A DNA stretch of 64,000 nt from Anthoceros angustus (GCA_010909165.1 MU008155.1:1178001-1242000), one strand, 5' to 3'; positions 21,594 through 33,500 are shown, counted from the stretch's first letter. Numbers and translations are program-made. The notes: a model not told the origin generated them from the sequence alone.

Positions 21594-23550
21594 GATCCTA
21601 ACTAGTCTAGCCGCTATCGTGGCCAGCCGCCGCCGCCAAACCCCCACTTGTGAGAGTGGGTAGCGAACCGCGGACGCAACATGATCCCCTGTCAGACTCT
21701 ATTATGGCGATCGCCTAGCTACACGGGCATTGTGCAAGAAACGATGCTCAAGGTACCGTCCAACCCTCCCGACGAATCGAACCAAGGTACGAACCACCCT
21801 CCGTAATGTCAGCGCCCGGAGGTTACAGCCTCGGGCCCAACCGTACCACCGCCTAAACCCTCTACTTCGCACTCTTCGCTCACCTTCTAAGGCGGTAGGG
21901 CCCCCCGAGGAGTCAGAGGAGGCCGCGGGAGAAAAAGGGCTGGGGGAGAATGCAGTCACGGGGAACCTGGGTGCCCTGTTCGGGGACGGGAGCAATGGCG
22001 AGGCGGAGCCATCATAGGAGGAGCGGCTGGTCAGTCGAGCTGGACAAGGAACGTTAGCTCTAGCTGACCACGAGGTATGCTCTCCGGGCCCTGCACTCGG
22101 GATAGAAGGCCTAGAAGGGAGTGGTCCGGCGAGGAGGGAGGAGCCGGAGCTATGGGGAGGACCCATGGCAGGGGACAATGAGGTCTGTTTCCAAGGGGAA
22201 GGACCAGGGTTAGGAACGGACCCAGGGGTCCGTCCTCCGAAGTTAGGGACGGACTCGTTGGCGTCTAGCGAACCGCCCCAGCTGACTCAGTGCGAACGGA
22301 CTCCGGTCCCTCCTCCGGCCGGACTAATGGATGGGTGGCCCATCGGGGGGCAGGGGGGCAACACCCAACATCCGATGCTGCAGTCAGTAGAACTAGTGGA
22401 AGACATTGTGGTGACAACAGTTGTCAGCGCACCTCCGGGAGTGAGGCCCAATCAAGGTCGGGGTGAGACCTGGGCCCCTACTGGCAGGCACCGGTCAAGG
22501 ATAATCAGGCTGGGCGCCCCTTTGGCGCCAGGGTTAGGGATTGGGTTGCCAGACGGGGAAGTCAGCTAGGGTCAACAGCAACCTAGTCGCCGTAGACATA
22601 GGTAGCTACACGTGAGGATCTGGTATCCCTCCCGCGTGTGTAGGTAGCTGGCAGAGGGCCAGCCTTCGGGTTGTAATAAAGGCACTGCCTTAGAGGTAGT
22701 ATAAGAGGGAGGTTGCCACCCCTGTAATGCAATTTTTCTTTTAAGGTTGATGCCACGTTGTGCATGAGGACTTTTGAGCCAAGTGCTTAATGCCTTGCCC
22801 AAGTCACCGAATGGGCGGACTAACCCGAAGAGGATTATCCAGGTTCTGGTGACAAACCCCTAATGCGTGGAGGTGATTGCAGGTGCTGAGGAAGCTCGAC
22901 CCTTGCTCCTCAAGAGTGGGGCGCAGGTGAGAAGTGGACCGGAGCAGATAAGAGAAGCCGGACAGCCAGCGGAAGGTGCGGAGAGCCTGAACTGGCCGGA
23001 CCACGTGGACATGGATGCGGAGGTGCTGCAGCCCAACATTTCACCAGAGCGTGAGACTATACAACGACGGACTGTGGAGCGAGTGAAGAGAGAAGAACGG
23101 AGGGGAAGTGCCCAAACGGGCGGACAAGAGGACGTGAACGAGTCCTTAAACGTTCGGCGATATTGGGCTTGTACGGTAGAACCTTATATGGAATATGAGT
23201 GGAAGAGGTGAGCGGAGAGTGCGTAGTACTTAGAGAATTTGGGCGGTGGTACGGCTGGGTCCGAGGTTGCACCCTCCGACCGTTGATGTTGCGTAAGGTG
23301 GTTCGTACCCCTGTTCGGCTCGTCGGGAGGGTCGGGTTGTACCTTGAGCATCGTTTCTAGCACAAAGCCCACGTTGCTAAGCAGTCGCTGTAGTAGGTCC
23401 TAATCGTGAACCACGTTGAGTCACGGATCTAGGCGCTTGAGCGCCTATTGGAGCGGATCGTAAGGGATCGTGGTTCGTTGCATACCCTTGTGGTTGGGGA
23501 AGTCCGGCGACGGAGTCCGGCTAACGATAACGGCCTAGATTAGTTAGGAC
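21594..23550. mobile_element. GC-rich element flanked by ~300-bp inverted arms
   Basis: Left arm 21594-21890 and right arm 23210-23550 are imperfect inverted copies (shared phrases: cctaacta[g/a]tctag, cgaaccgcgg/cgaaccacga, gaaacgatgctcaaggta, cctcccgacga, gtaccaccgcc). The 1.3-kb core is GC-rich with moderate plus-strand open frames (22165-22569, 22867-23211) of unrecognised product, and no transposase motif is visible. This could be a non-autonomous TIR element, or two copies of one repeat in opposite orientation. Confidence 0.55.
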
Positions 23551-24116
23551 GTTTGGCGCCTCAGCCTATGCTTTTGTACCTGAGGATAAAAGACGAAAAA
23601 TGGACAACAAGGCCACCAAGCATATCTTTCTAGAATACTCAGATACTGTTAAGGGATAAAAACTCTATAACCCCTTAACAAAAGAATTGACCATTGCCAG
23701 AAGTGTAAGCTTCAATGAGACTTACATTTTAATACCATAATATTCATACTGTCGGAATAAACAGGAAGCGGCTTTTCCAATGAATATACTGGTAACCGGC
23801 GGGAACATGGGAACGAAATGCCTGTTCCTGCCATTTTCCACAAAAAATGTTTCAAAAGTACGGTTGCTTTGTGTGCAGGAATCCGGGAACATGCCATGAG
23901 TTGGGCTGGAAAATGGAGATACAACCTCGGTAGGCACACATTTGCTTTGAAATAATGCCCATACATGACATTTTGTCGGTGGCAGCGAAGAGGGCACGAG
24001 AGAGGCCTCTTGCTGTACATTCAGTACATGAAGGGTATATGATTTTGGAAAAGCTGTTTTAAGGAGGGTGTAATAACTATTGGAGATGACAATGGAAATT
24101 CAACACGCAGCAGTGC
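23551..24116. other. Non-coding spacer
   Basis: AT-richer interval between the inverted-arm element and the 1.94-kb tandem duplication. No supported feature. Confidence 0.5.
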
Positions 24117-24284
24117 GAGTCCCTGTTTCCATCTTCCCGAAATCATGCAATGCAATTGCCGTTTGCATACCTCTGGTGTGTGTTTTGTACTTGTCGAGTC
24201 CCACCTTCTTCATGGATTAGTGCTAAAAAAGAGAAAACAGATTGGCAAGGGGAACAAAAGTCTCCAGACGAGTGAGGAGATTGA

Positions 24285-24990
24285 CTTACCTTGGAGAGAA
24301 CTAGTGGACGCATGGACTCGCGAAATGCCGTCCCTTCTGACAAACGTTCAAACATATGAGGAGTGAAATGTGCAGGGAGGTATAAACAGTGCATGCCGGC
24401 GCCTCCACTACTTATATCTTCTACAAACGGTAGAAACAAGTGACTTACCTTGGACAGAAATAGGTGACACATGGACCCGCGAAATGCCGTCCCATCTGAC
24501 AAACGTTCAAACATATGAGGAGTGAGCGTAGAGGCGGTGTAAGCGGTGGGCAGGCATGCCGGGCGCCTCACTACTTATATCTTCTACAAACGGTAGAAAC
24601 AAGGACTTACCTTGGGCGACTAGGGGACATATGGACCCCAAATGCCGTCCCATCCGACAAACGCTCAAACATATGAGGAGTGAATCAGGCGGTGTAAGCA
24701 GTGGGCGCGGCATGACTCAACATTTTGCCATACAAACGGTAGAAACAAGGACTTACCTTGGGCGAACTAGGGGACATATGGACCCCAAATGCCGTCCCAT
24801 CCGACAAACGCGTTCAAACATATGAGGAGTGAAATGTGCGGAGGTATAAACGGTAGAAACAAGGGCCGGCATGACTCACTTATTTACTTGCCATACAAAC
24901 GGTAGAAACAAGGGACTTACCTTGGACATAACTAGGGGACACATGGACCCCAAATGCCGTCCCATCCGACAAATGTTTAGCTTTATAGAT
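24285..24990 (-). repeat. Micro-exon array, unit 1
   Basis: About five copies, spaced ~145-160 bp, of a 78-bp block that on the minus strand is bounded by a cag-type acceptor and a ccaag/gtaagt donor. It encodes 26 residues (FTPHMFERLSDGTAFRG... to ...LVLSK), phase 0 at both ends. Flanking intron-like DNA carries ctaccgtttgt and an inverted repeat. The copy nearest the transposase-like piece (24911-24990) lacks the 5' part of the block. Confidence 0.75.
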
Positions 24991-24999
24991 CATAGTGTT

Positions 25000-25528
25000 C
25001 AATAATTGGCTTATAAGTTGTTCAAGAATGGCGGCTTATGCGCCTACCGTCGCTCACGAAAGTCCCCACAAACACACTTGGCTCTCAACGCATCTTTGGT
25101 GGTACACCTTGCAATCAATTGACATTGAACTAGCCATATTGCAAGCTCATACTCCTTTTCAGTTGTCAAGATTGTCCCGCCTTTCTTCTTTGATTTCACC
25201 TTTCACTCACTCATTCTTGCAACGTGCCTTTGGAGATCTTGAACTCTTTGGCTGCTTATTTGCAGCTCATGCCATATCGAATGGCATCAGAAGCTTCTCT
25301 CAATGTGAACATGGTCCACCCACCTTTTTTCTTGAGATTGGTCCTTGGAACTCTCGTTTTCACTGCAAAATTCCTTGATCCAATGCAAAGGTACTGACTC
25401 TTTGCCTCGCTGCTGTTTTGAGTGGTTTTGTGCTTGAGGTTGTTAGACCGGTGGAGTCTCCGATGTTTGATGAAGATCGGTGCTCGGGGCCTTGGTTGTT
25501 TGCTCAAATTTGCCACACCATCACACAA
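25000..25528 (-). pseudogene. CENP-B/psq-type transposase N-terminal fragment, unit 1
   Basis: The minus strand reads an N-terminal stretch, then KGGWTMFTLREASDAIRYGMS, (stop) AAKEFKISKGTLQE, then a segment with KSKKKGGTILTTEKEYELA and WLVQCQLIARCTTKDALRAK. This order matches the paired helix-turn-helix region (HTH_psq followed by the CENP-B/Tc5-type HTH) of pogo/Tigger-like transposases. At least two in-frame stops and frame changes break it, and no DDE catalytic domain is seen. Confidence 0.55.
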
Positions 25529-26207
25529 ACTTGTAGTTAGAGAGCGTGGTTCGTTGAAAGTAAAGTGCTACTTATAATATGATAGAGCAAACATTGAAGC
25601 ATTTAATTGCCTCGTTATTGTCCTCATCTCCTGCAATTCATGCGGCAGTATAGATGGCTGGTGGGGGAGCTTTGCCCAATGGTTTTTTCAAAGATACAGC
25701 AGGAGTGTATATCCAAGGCCTGATACACGGCATGCAAGCAATAACAATGCGTAGCTCGCAAGTAGACTTGTTCAAGAAATCAAATGCAAGTGCACAAGAA
25801 GGGATGAGGCAAGTGCAATGGAATGCAGGGAATACCTCGCGGCATAAATAATGGTTAAACCTAACAAATGCAGTTCCACCTCTAGCTTTTAGACTCTCTT
25901 GTGCATGCTTGTGGTTGTGTAGGCCTTGGGGAGCAAAGTGCCATTAAAAGAGTGAGGAGTCACCGCATGTGATCAACACTTGTGAATTTCGACAAGAAGA
26001 GTCTTTTTCCGCCTAAAAGTTTGAATTTGAGCACTCTAAAGGCATTAAGGCACCGAGTCCCTGTTTCCATCTTCCGAAATCATGCAATGCAATTCTTGGT
26101 TGCATACCTGTGTGTGTTTTGTACTTGTCGAGTCCCACCTTCTTCATGGATTAGTGCTAAAAGAGAAAGCAGTTGGCAAGGAACAAAAGTCTCGGTGAGT
26201 GAGATTG

Positions 26208-26906
26208 ACTTACCTTGGAGAACTAGGGGACACATGGACACGCGAAATGCCGTCCCATCGACAAAGCGTTCAAACATATGAGGAGTGAAATGTGCGGAGG
26301 TATAAGCGTGCATCTGCGCCTCACTACTTATATCTTCTACAAACGGTAGAAACAAGGGACTTACCTTGGGCGGAACTAGGGGACACATGGACCCATGATC
26401 AGTCCCATCCGACAAGCGTTCAAACATATGAGGAGTGGTATGTGGGGCGGTGTAAGCAGTGAGGCGCGGCATGACTCCACTGCTTACACTTGCCATACAA
26501 ACGGTAGAAACAAGGGACTTACCTTGGAGAACTAGGGGACATATGGACCCGCGAAATGCCGTCCCATCGACAAGCGTTCAAACATATGAGGATGTAGGGG
26601 CGGTGTAAGCAGTGAGGCGCGGCATGACTCCACTGTTTACACCTGCCGTACAAACGGTAGAAACAAGGGACTTACCTTGGACAGAACTAGGGGACATATG
26701 GACCCGCGAAATGCCGTCCCATCTGACAAACGTTCAAACATATGAGGAGTGAACTGTGTAGGGCAGGTGTAAACAGTGGAGGCGCCGGCATGACTCCACT
26801 GTTTACACTTGCCATACAAACGGTAGAAACAAGGGACTTACCTTGGACATAACTAGGGGACACATGGACACGCGAAATGCCGTCCCATCTGACAAATGTT
26901 TAGCTT
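26208..26906 (-). repeat. Micro-exon array, unit 2
   Basis: About five copies of the same splice-flanked 78-bp block as in unit 1, with small indels. The copy at about 26670-26752 is the best preserved on both splice borders. An inverted repeat with gtaaacagtggag and ctccactgtttac arms lies between copies (about 26773-26811). Confidence 0.75.
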
Positions 26907-26933
26907 TATAGATCATAGTGTTCAATAATTGGC

Positions 26934-27460
26934 TTATAAGTTGTTCAGTAACTGGCTTATGCGCTCGGCTGGTCCGTCAGTGAAAGTCCGCCCACAAACA
27001 CACTTGGCTCTCAACGCATCTTTGGTGGTACACCTTGCAATCAATTGACATTGAACTAGCCATATTGCAAGCTCATACTCCTTTTCAGTTGTCAAGATTG
27101 TCCCGCCTTTCTTCTTTGATTTCACCTTTCACTCACTCATTCTTGCAACGTGCCTTTGGAGATCTTGAACTCTTTGGCTGCTTATTTGCGCTCATGCCAT
27201 ATCGAATGGCATCGAAGCTTCTCTCAATGTGAACATGGTCCACCCACCTTTTTCTTGAGATTGGTCCTTGGAACTCTCGTTTTCACTGCAAAATTCCTTG
27301 ATCCAATGCAAAGGTACTGACTCTTTGCCTCGCTGCTGTTTTGAGTGGTTTTGTGCTTGAGGTTGTTAGACCGGTGGAGTCTCCGATGTTTGATGAAGAT
27401 CGGTGCTCGGGGCCTTGGTTGTTTGCTCAAATTTGCCACACCATCACACAAACTTGTAGT
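26934..27460 (-). pseudogene. CENP-B/psq-type transposase N-terminal fragment, unit 2
   Basis: Duplicate of the 25000-25528 piece. The second HTH-like part is open (KSKKKGGTILTTEKEYELA, DALRAKCVCG), while the first part is broken by single-base losses around 27190-27250. The upstream minus-strand segment with NLSKQPRPRAPIF is also retained. Confidence 0.5.
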
Positions 27461-27988
27461 TAGAGAGCTGTGGTTCTGACTGAAAAGTAAAGTGCTACTT
27501 ATAATATGATAGAGCAAACATTGAAGCATTTAATTGCCTGCCTCGTTATTGTCCTCATCTCCTGCAATTCATGCGGCAGTATAGATGGCTGGTGGGGGAG
27601 CTTTGCCCAATGGTTTTTTCAAAGATACAGCAGGAGTGTATATCCAAGGCCTGATACACGGCATGCAAGCAATAACAATGCGAGCTCAAGTAGACTTGTT
27701 CAAGAAATCAAATGCAAGTGCACAAGAAGGGATGAGGCAAGTGCAATGGAATGCAGGGAATACCTCGCGGCATAAATAATGGTTAAACCTAACAAATGCA
27801 GTTCCACCTCTAGCTTTTAGACTCTCTGCTGACTGCATGCTTGTGGTTGTGTAGGCCTTGGGGGAGCAAAGTGCCATTAAAAGAGTGAGGAGTCACTGCA
27901 TGTGATCAACACTTGTGAATTTCGACAGCAAGAGTCTTTTTCCGCCTAAAAAGTTTGAATTTGAGCACTCTAAAGGCATTAAGGCACT

Positions 27989-28560
27989 GACCAAACACCA
28001 CCAATCCCTTAGTACACTGTGAGTACATACACCTAGAATAAGAGTTTGCTGCAGTCCTTTTCAATTAGCTCTTAATGGAGAATTCGCCAGAACCCGATTC
28101 AACTTCTCTAGGTCAGAGGGTCAGAAACGTAAGTAAAAACTAAACAAATGGATAAAATATTACAAACTGTCCTGTTATTGCATTAAGAAACAAGTATTCA
28201 CATGGAGGGCCCGTCCATAAGCCTCTATTTTACTCTGCGTACTTAATAGAAAATGAAGACTTTATGTAAGAAAAAAAGATTGAGAGGTGATATATCTCAC
28301 TAACGACCTCACCCGTCGCTCTCGCCCAGCTTGTGGAGATTCAGAACCTGTAGGTATTTACATACATAAAATAGCTATAAAATCAATTCGATGTTCTAAC
28401 AGCAGAACCAAGAAAGCTAGGTATGTACAAACGGTGCATAGTTACCGCTTGACCTAGGCCCTGCAGAATTAGAGTACCTGCTGTTGCATCCCTATAGCCG
28501 TCGTGGACGGTCACAGAGCGAAGCGCCGCGGAATCGACTACAGGCTAGGCTTCGTGCGCA
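27989..28560. promoter_or_regulatory. Upstream region of RPL37
   Basis: Non-coding. The last ~70 bases are GC-rich and probably include the transcription start and 5' UTR of RPL37. A TATA-like ccctatagc lies at about 28491. No other feature is seen. Confidence 0.4.
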
Positions 28561-29324
28561 ATGGTAAGGTTGCCCATGCACGGTTTTCATGTATTGCAGC
28601 AACTTTGAGGCGCCGCTTGTGCGCGTGCGTCTTGCCTGGGATCAGACTTAGGCGAAAACCTCGGGCCAGCTCCTCACGTCTGATCCTATTTGACAGCTTA
28701 GCTCATAGCAGGCTTTCCTCTGAGAGCGCTACTAGCTGATGGGAGCTGGTTTGGTAGATTGTGAGCTGAGTAGCAGGTAGAGGACTGAGTAGGGCTTGTT
28801 TTTGACTGCAGGGTAAGGGTACTGGGAGCTTCGGGAAGAGGAGGAACAAGTCTCACACTTTGTGCAGGCGATGTGGCCGTCGCAGTTTCCACATCCAGAA
28901 GGCCAGATGCTCAGCATGTGCCTACCCTGCCAAGCGCATCAGGAAGTGTAAGAATCGGGGGTTGTGCTTGTTGCAGCCAGCTAGTGACTCTTTAGGGTTT
29001 CCTGCTGACAAGTCTTTTGGGGGGCTGGCAGATAACTGGAGCGTGAAGGCTATCCGGAGGAAGACAACAGGAACCGGTCGCATGCGTCATTTGAGACACC
29101 TTCCGAGGCTCTTCAAGAATGGATTCAGAGAAGGTTCGTATTCAGGCTTGGAATGGCCAGCATGGAATTTGGACTCTTTTTTTCTTTGTTTGCCTCATGT
29201 TTGGTCATCTGTGGTTTTTTCTTCGTTTGGACATTTGTGGTTTTTTCTTCATTTGCTCATCTGTGGTTTTCTCCCATCAGGAACTCAGGCACCGCCAAGG
29301 AAGGGAGTTGCTGCTACTTCATAG
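28561..29324 (+). CDS. RPL37: 60S ribosomal protein eL37 (RPL37)
   Basis: Four coding exons: 28561-28563 (the ATG alone), 28812-28947, 29032-29133, 29281-29324; introns of 248, 84 and 147 bp, all GT-AG. The product is 94 aa, the usual eL37 length. It reads [16 protein letters not shown], the zinc motif [19 protein letters not shown] (C-x2-C-x11-C-x2-C), [27 protein letters not shown] and a PRKGVAATS tail. The second junction splits the Tyr codon and the third splits a Gly codon. The start is fixed by the atg/gtaagg donor, since exon 2 begins with the conserved Gly-Lys-Gly-Thr-Gly. It is a structural protein of the large ribosomal subunit. Confidence 0.96.
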
Positions 29325-30421
29325 TTAGCGAGCGTAGCTTGTAGGTCCCGAAGACGTCTTCGACGTGCAATTATTGGCATCTGTTGTGATCACTGCTAGC
29401 ATTTTGACATGGTTTTGTGAAAGGAGGAAGAAGTCTTTGAGCTTCGGTTGGTGCAAGTTTACACCTGTTGTGGTAATAATGTCATGTTCCGATGGCTTGA
29501 GCCACAAAACACGGACTACCCCAGGGTCAGCGAACCTCACCATCTACTCAATTCTCCATACAGGGCAACTGTTCGGTGAAGCCGTCATTCGTTGGCAATT
29601 TCATCAGCGTTGCTCATCTCAAGGGTGTCCCTGAGTAAAAGCCATCCTCTTCTGAGCTGTTCCGACAGTTTGTGCGGGTAGTATGTATACTGCTTTCCGG
29701 AAGCCTCATCAGGGACGTCGATTATCCCAGATGGAAGAGCTATAATTCGGCCACGCAATCTTTTTCCCGAGAGAAGGTTATCGGCTTTAAAATTGAATCA
29801 AGTCTAAGGCGGAAAGGAAAAGTCGACTTCTTTCCGCCTTTCATTGACGAATCACAGCAGACTCTGGCATTGATTGGCCATGCGGCTCACGCTGGCGAGT
29901 GAGGCTTAGGGGCTGCGTTCACACCATGGTAGTGCTGTAAAGGTACTCTTTTTTTCTTCCACATAGCAGTGGTATGTGATATGTGCACTTATGAGAGCTA
30001 TTTATTGAAACTAAGACCGGATTCGTGCAACCTTGCATAATTCCCACATGCAATATCAACAATCTTCACTAAAAAACTTGTCCATCATAGGTTGTGTTTG
30101 GTTTCAAGACATAAGTATTGGTATATATTATTAAAGTCTCATAGGTTGTGTAAAGTTCGAGGAGAGCAGCATGGTCATGTGTATTATTAGAATCTTTCTT
30201 ATACAATCTAGTGAAAGCTTTCCAAACATATCATACAAATATATTATTTATATTATAAATATATACATATATTTATAATATCCATAATCACATATATACA
30301 TTACTAGTATTTTAAACATAAATTAAAAATATATATAATTTATATTATATATCTATACACATATTTTTATATCTATAATCACATATGTACATTACTAGTA
30401 GTTTAAACATGAATTTTAGTC
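29325..30421. other. RPL37 3' flank and AT-rich spacer
   Basis: The first part should be RPL37 3' UTR. Several short open frames lack any recognisable feature. From about 30230 the DNA is very AT-rich with alternating TA runs. Confidence 0.5.
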
Positions 30422-32048
30422 TTACGAGACAAATATTATTTGTCCAGGTTGAGACCAATGACAAATGCTGAATGCACCAGGCTTGCTGTTGAATATCCTC
30501 AAGGCTACATGTTTCGGACTCCACTTACTTGTATCTGTGTGACATACTGCTATATTGGTAATGGTAAACTCGGGCTTTGCGATGGACTGCAACGTAACTG
30601 CGTACAACTTGTCTGTAGGACTTGAGTGACAAAATGCAATAAGAAATGGGAAGACTGCAGGATGACAAATTCCATGTTTGGACCCCAAACCAGCCTTTAG
30701 TTCCACCTTTACTACTTTGAAAGCTCCATTGTTGATACTTTTGTCATTTGGTTCAAGAGATGTACTTGCTAGTGGTGTAATTGTGTTTGGATTACTTGGC
30801 TTTGAAAACACAAGGTCAAAAAAGTCAGCCATGTCTTCTAGCGATGTGATGCATCCTTTGAATTCTCCATGAGCCTTCCAGATTCTGTGATGTTGACAAA
30901 GTTGTGCGGTTGTTTTCATAGACTTAGCCATGTAGGACTTATTAGAGATATGCAATTCCTCTAGAAAGTGAGGAATGTTCCTCTCTTCAATGGATCCAAA
31001 GGCTTGAGTCAAGATGCGAGGAAGAAATGTTTTTGGATAGGCACTTTGTTTTAAAGTAGAAAACCTCCAAGCCGGCACTTCATGTATGTTGTAAACACCG
31101 CTATTAGGAACCAGATCAGATTCACGAAACCAAAAGGATCGTGCTCCTTCATCTTTTGCTGTCAATTCTGTATCAAGAATTTTTTTCTCGGATGAACTCA
31201 TATCTATATCCATAAGGTTCATATCATTCATTTCCATGATATCTTCTTCATTTGTTACCTTGATATTATCATTTTTCGTCTGCATGATATTATCATTGTT
31301 TATCTCTACCTCATCAACATGATTCATTTCCATAATATCCATTTCCATGTTCATATCCATGAAGTTGACGTCTTCAAACATGTTCATATTCATCATGTCA
31401 TCCATATCCATCATCATGAACATGAACATCATCATATCCATGTCCATATTCATCATCATTTCCATCATATCAAGAGGCATTATTTCGGGTCCCATATCTA
31501 ACATCAACATCATCATGAAATTGCTCTCCGAAATTCGTTCACTTGGAACATTCATATTGTCCAACTTATTGCACATGGAGTTTGTCGATGAGCAAAAAAG
31601 AGCAGCAAGTGTTTTATTATTCAATAAAGCCTTGGCTTCAATCAAGCTCTTGAAGTCTTGAACTTCATTTTCGCTCAGATGTGATGCTAAGTATTGCCAA
31701 GCTTGTGGAATATTAGTCCTCATTTTCTCCTTCCAATAGCTTAACACACTCGGGTTGATACCATTGTTCATTGATTTGCTAATTGGCACATCTAAAAGTC
31801 GCCGAGCGGTATATGGTTGAGTCTTTATGGAAAGACATTGAATTGTGAAATTCGCCTAGAAAATGACGAGACAGATTTTAAGCTATATTCTTTTGATGAT
31901 GAAGACAATCCAACATAGGAAAACATACAGAAAACAATGTAGCAAATGAACATGCATGCATGAACCAAACACAGCACATGAACATGACACAACTAATACT
32001 CACCAAAATCAACCAAAGCATTAAAAAATGCCCTTTATTGGTAGCCAT
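30422..32048 (-). CDS. BURP-domain protein with Met/Asp-rich linker
   Basis: Two exons on the minus strand, 32004-32048 and 30422-31855, with a 148-bp GT-AG intron; 492 aa. Exon 1 encodes a hydrophobic signal-peptide start (MATNKGHFLMLWLIL), as in secreted BURP proteins. The C-terminal BURP domain has the full signature CH-x10-CH-x27-CH-x25-CH and begins after SFWFRESDLVPNSG. Between them lies an exceptional low-complexity tract (about residues 128-195) with roughly 31 Met in 66 residues, interspersed with Asp, Asn and Glu. BURP proteins (RD22, USP, polygalacturonase-1 beta types) act in the cell wall or secretory system and are often stress-responsive. The Met-rich linker is not a standard part of the family. 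The gene sits in an AT-rich setting with no close neighbours. Confidence 0.92.
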
Positions 32049-33500
32049 GATTCGTAGAATGAAAACTCACTATCAAAACATAAAATATATAATATTAGCA
32101 AACTGTATATCACAAAAGAAATTCATACGATATAAATAATCTATACATGAAAGTACAAAAGTAACGAGACGAGAAACTATTGAGACATTTGAAACATGGA
32201 GTGAACAATAGTAAAGCTTGTTTACTACTAAGAGAGTATAAAACAAGACAAGCATCTATCTAATGACACCATACATTGTTCAAACATTTCAAACATCTAA
32301 GAACCAATAGGCAAAGTTGTGTACCTGTAAGAAAGTGACAAGCTCTGAATTATGAACCCACAAGTTTTCAATCAAGAAGTCATACACTATAAGAAGATTT
32401 TCAAATGCAATGGTTTTCTAGTGTTAACAATTTTCATTTTATAGTGGTTGACAATCAAACTCGACAAATGCATGTGACACCATCAAGTCGTTGATAATTA
32501 AACAAAGACAAATGCATCTCACAACATATTCTGAATTACGCATGGTATTAAATTCTGGATGACACATGCCATTGTGCTATATGAGTTTACAAGAATATCA
32601 TGCTTACAAGAATAGTCATATGAAAAAAAATCTAAATTATATATTAAATTATGGTAAAGATATAATATTGACATATACCAAATATTAAATAATATTTTAT
32701 GTAGATATTTAGAAAAAATCATTTTTCTTGGTAGTTGAACATAAATGTTAATAGTGTGATGATGACTCAAGCTAATGATATGGAACACCTGATGGTGAAT
32801 CTCGTCACATGGAGCATATCACAGTTGACTTTAATTTTAAAAATTATCTTCATGTACTTTGATACTACAAACGATTAAAGTATGTCAACCAATTATTAAA
32901 ATAGTTGACTTGTAAAATATTTAATATTTTTAATTAAATAACTAAGAATTATAATTATTGAATTTTGATTAGATACAAAACAGCTCACTAAAAAGGCCAC
33001 GCTCAGGGCATATTAGAGTTGACTTTAATTTAAATACTTATCTTCATATATTTTGATACTACAAATGATTAAAGTATGTCAACCAATTATTAAAATAGTT
33101 GACTTATAAAATATATAATATTTTTAATTAAAAAACTAAGAATTATACTTATTGAATTTTGATTAGATACAAAACAACTCAGTAGAAAGGCCCTCCTGAC
33201 CTTTTTAGGGAATAGAATGCTAAGATTTTTTGTACCAGAGTATTTCCAAAAAAGGATTAAAAGTCTTCAGCCTAACAATGATTAAACCTCAAGAATTTTA
33301 TTTTGATTCAAAAGTTCCTAAGATCATGAAAACTTGAGGTATTTATGTAGAGGTAAAAAAAAGTACTATATAAGATTCCATATAGTATCAAATAAGTACT
33401 CTCCTATCATTGTGTTTGGATGATGTTGATATGGTATGATCACTTAAAAAACTATCTGTATTAGAATAGATTGAATTAATTTATGTAGTTTGGAAACCAT
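32049..33500. other. AT-rich flank with 190-bp direct duplication
   Basis: Upstream of the BURP gene. Two direct copies (about 32825-33000 and 33015-33192) share gttgactttaattt, gtatgtcaaccaattatt and attttgattagatacaaaac with few changes. There is no coding signal. The proximal ~300 bp should contain the BURP promoter, but no clear TATA box stands out against the AT background. Confidence 0.6.

Larger units (their letters stand above)
24117..27988. repeat. 1.94-kb tandem segmental duplication (two units)
   Basis: Unit 1 is 24117-26054 and unit 2 is 26055-27988. Both begin at gagtccctgtttccatcttcc and end near ctaaaggcattaaggcac. They are collinear through the micro-exon array, the transposase-like piece and an outer 0.5-kb block containing atggctggtgggggagc. 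Unit differences include many one- or two-base indels. Confidence 0.9.

Noticed and set aside
24285-26906. CRISPR-like regular repeats
   Set aside because: The spacers are themselves homologous and the repeats have splice borders. The context is a plant nuclear genome.
30440-31661. Plus-strand His/Ile-rich frame opposite the BURP Met-rich tract
   Set aside because: It is the complement of Met/Asp codons (cat, atc). The minus-strand gene has signal peptide, intron and full BURP signature.
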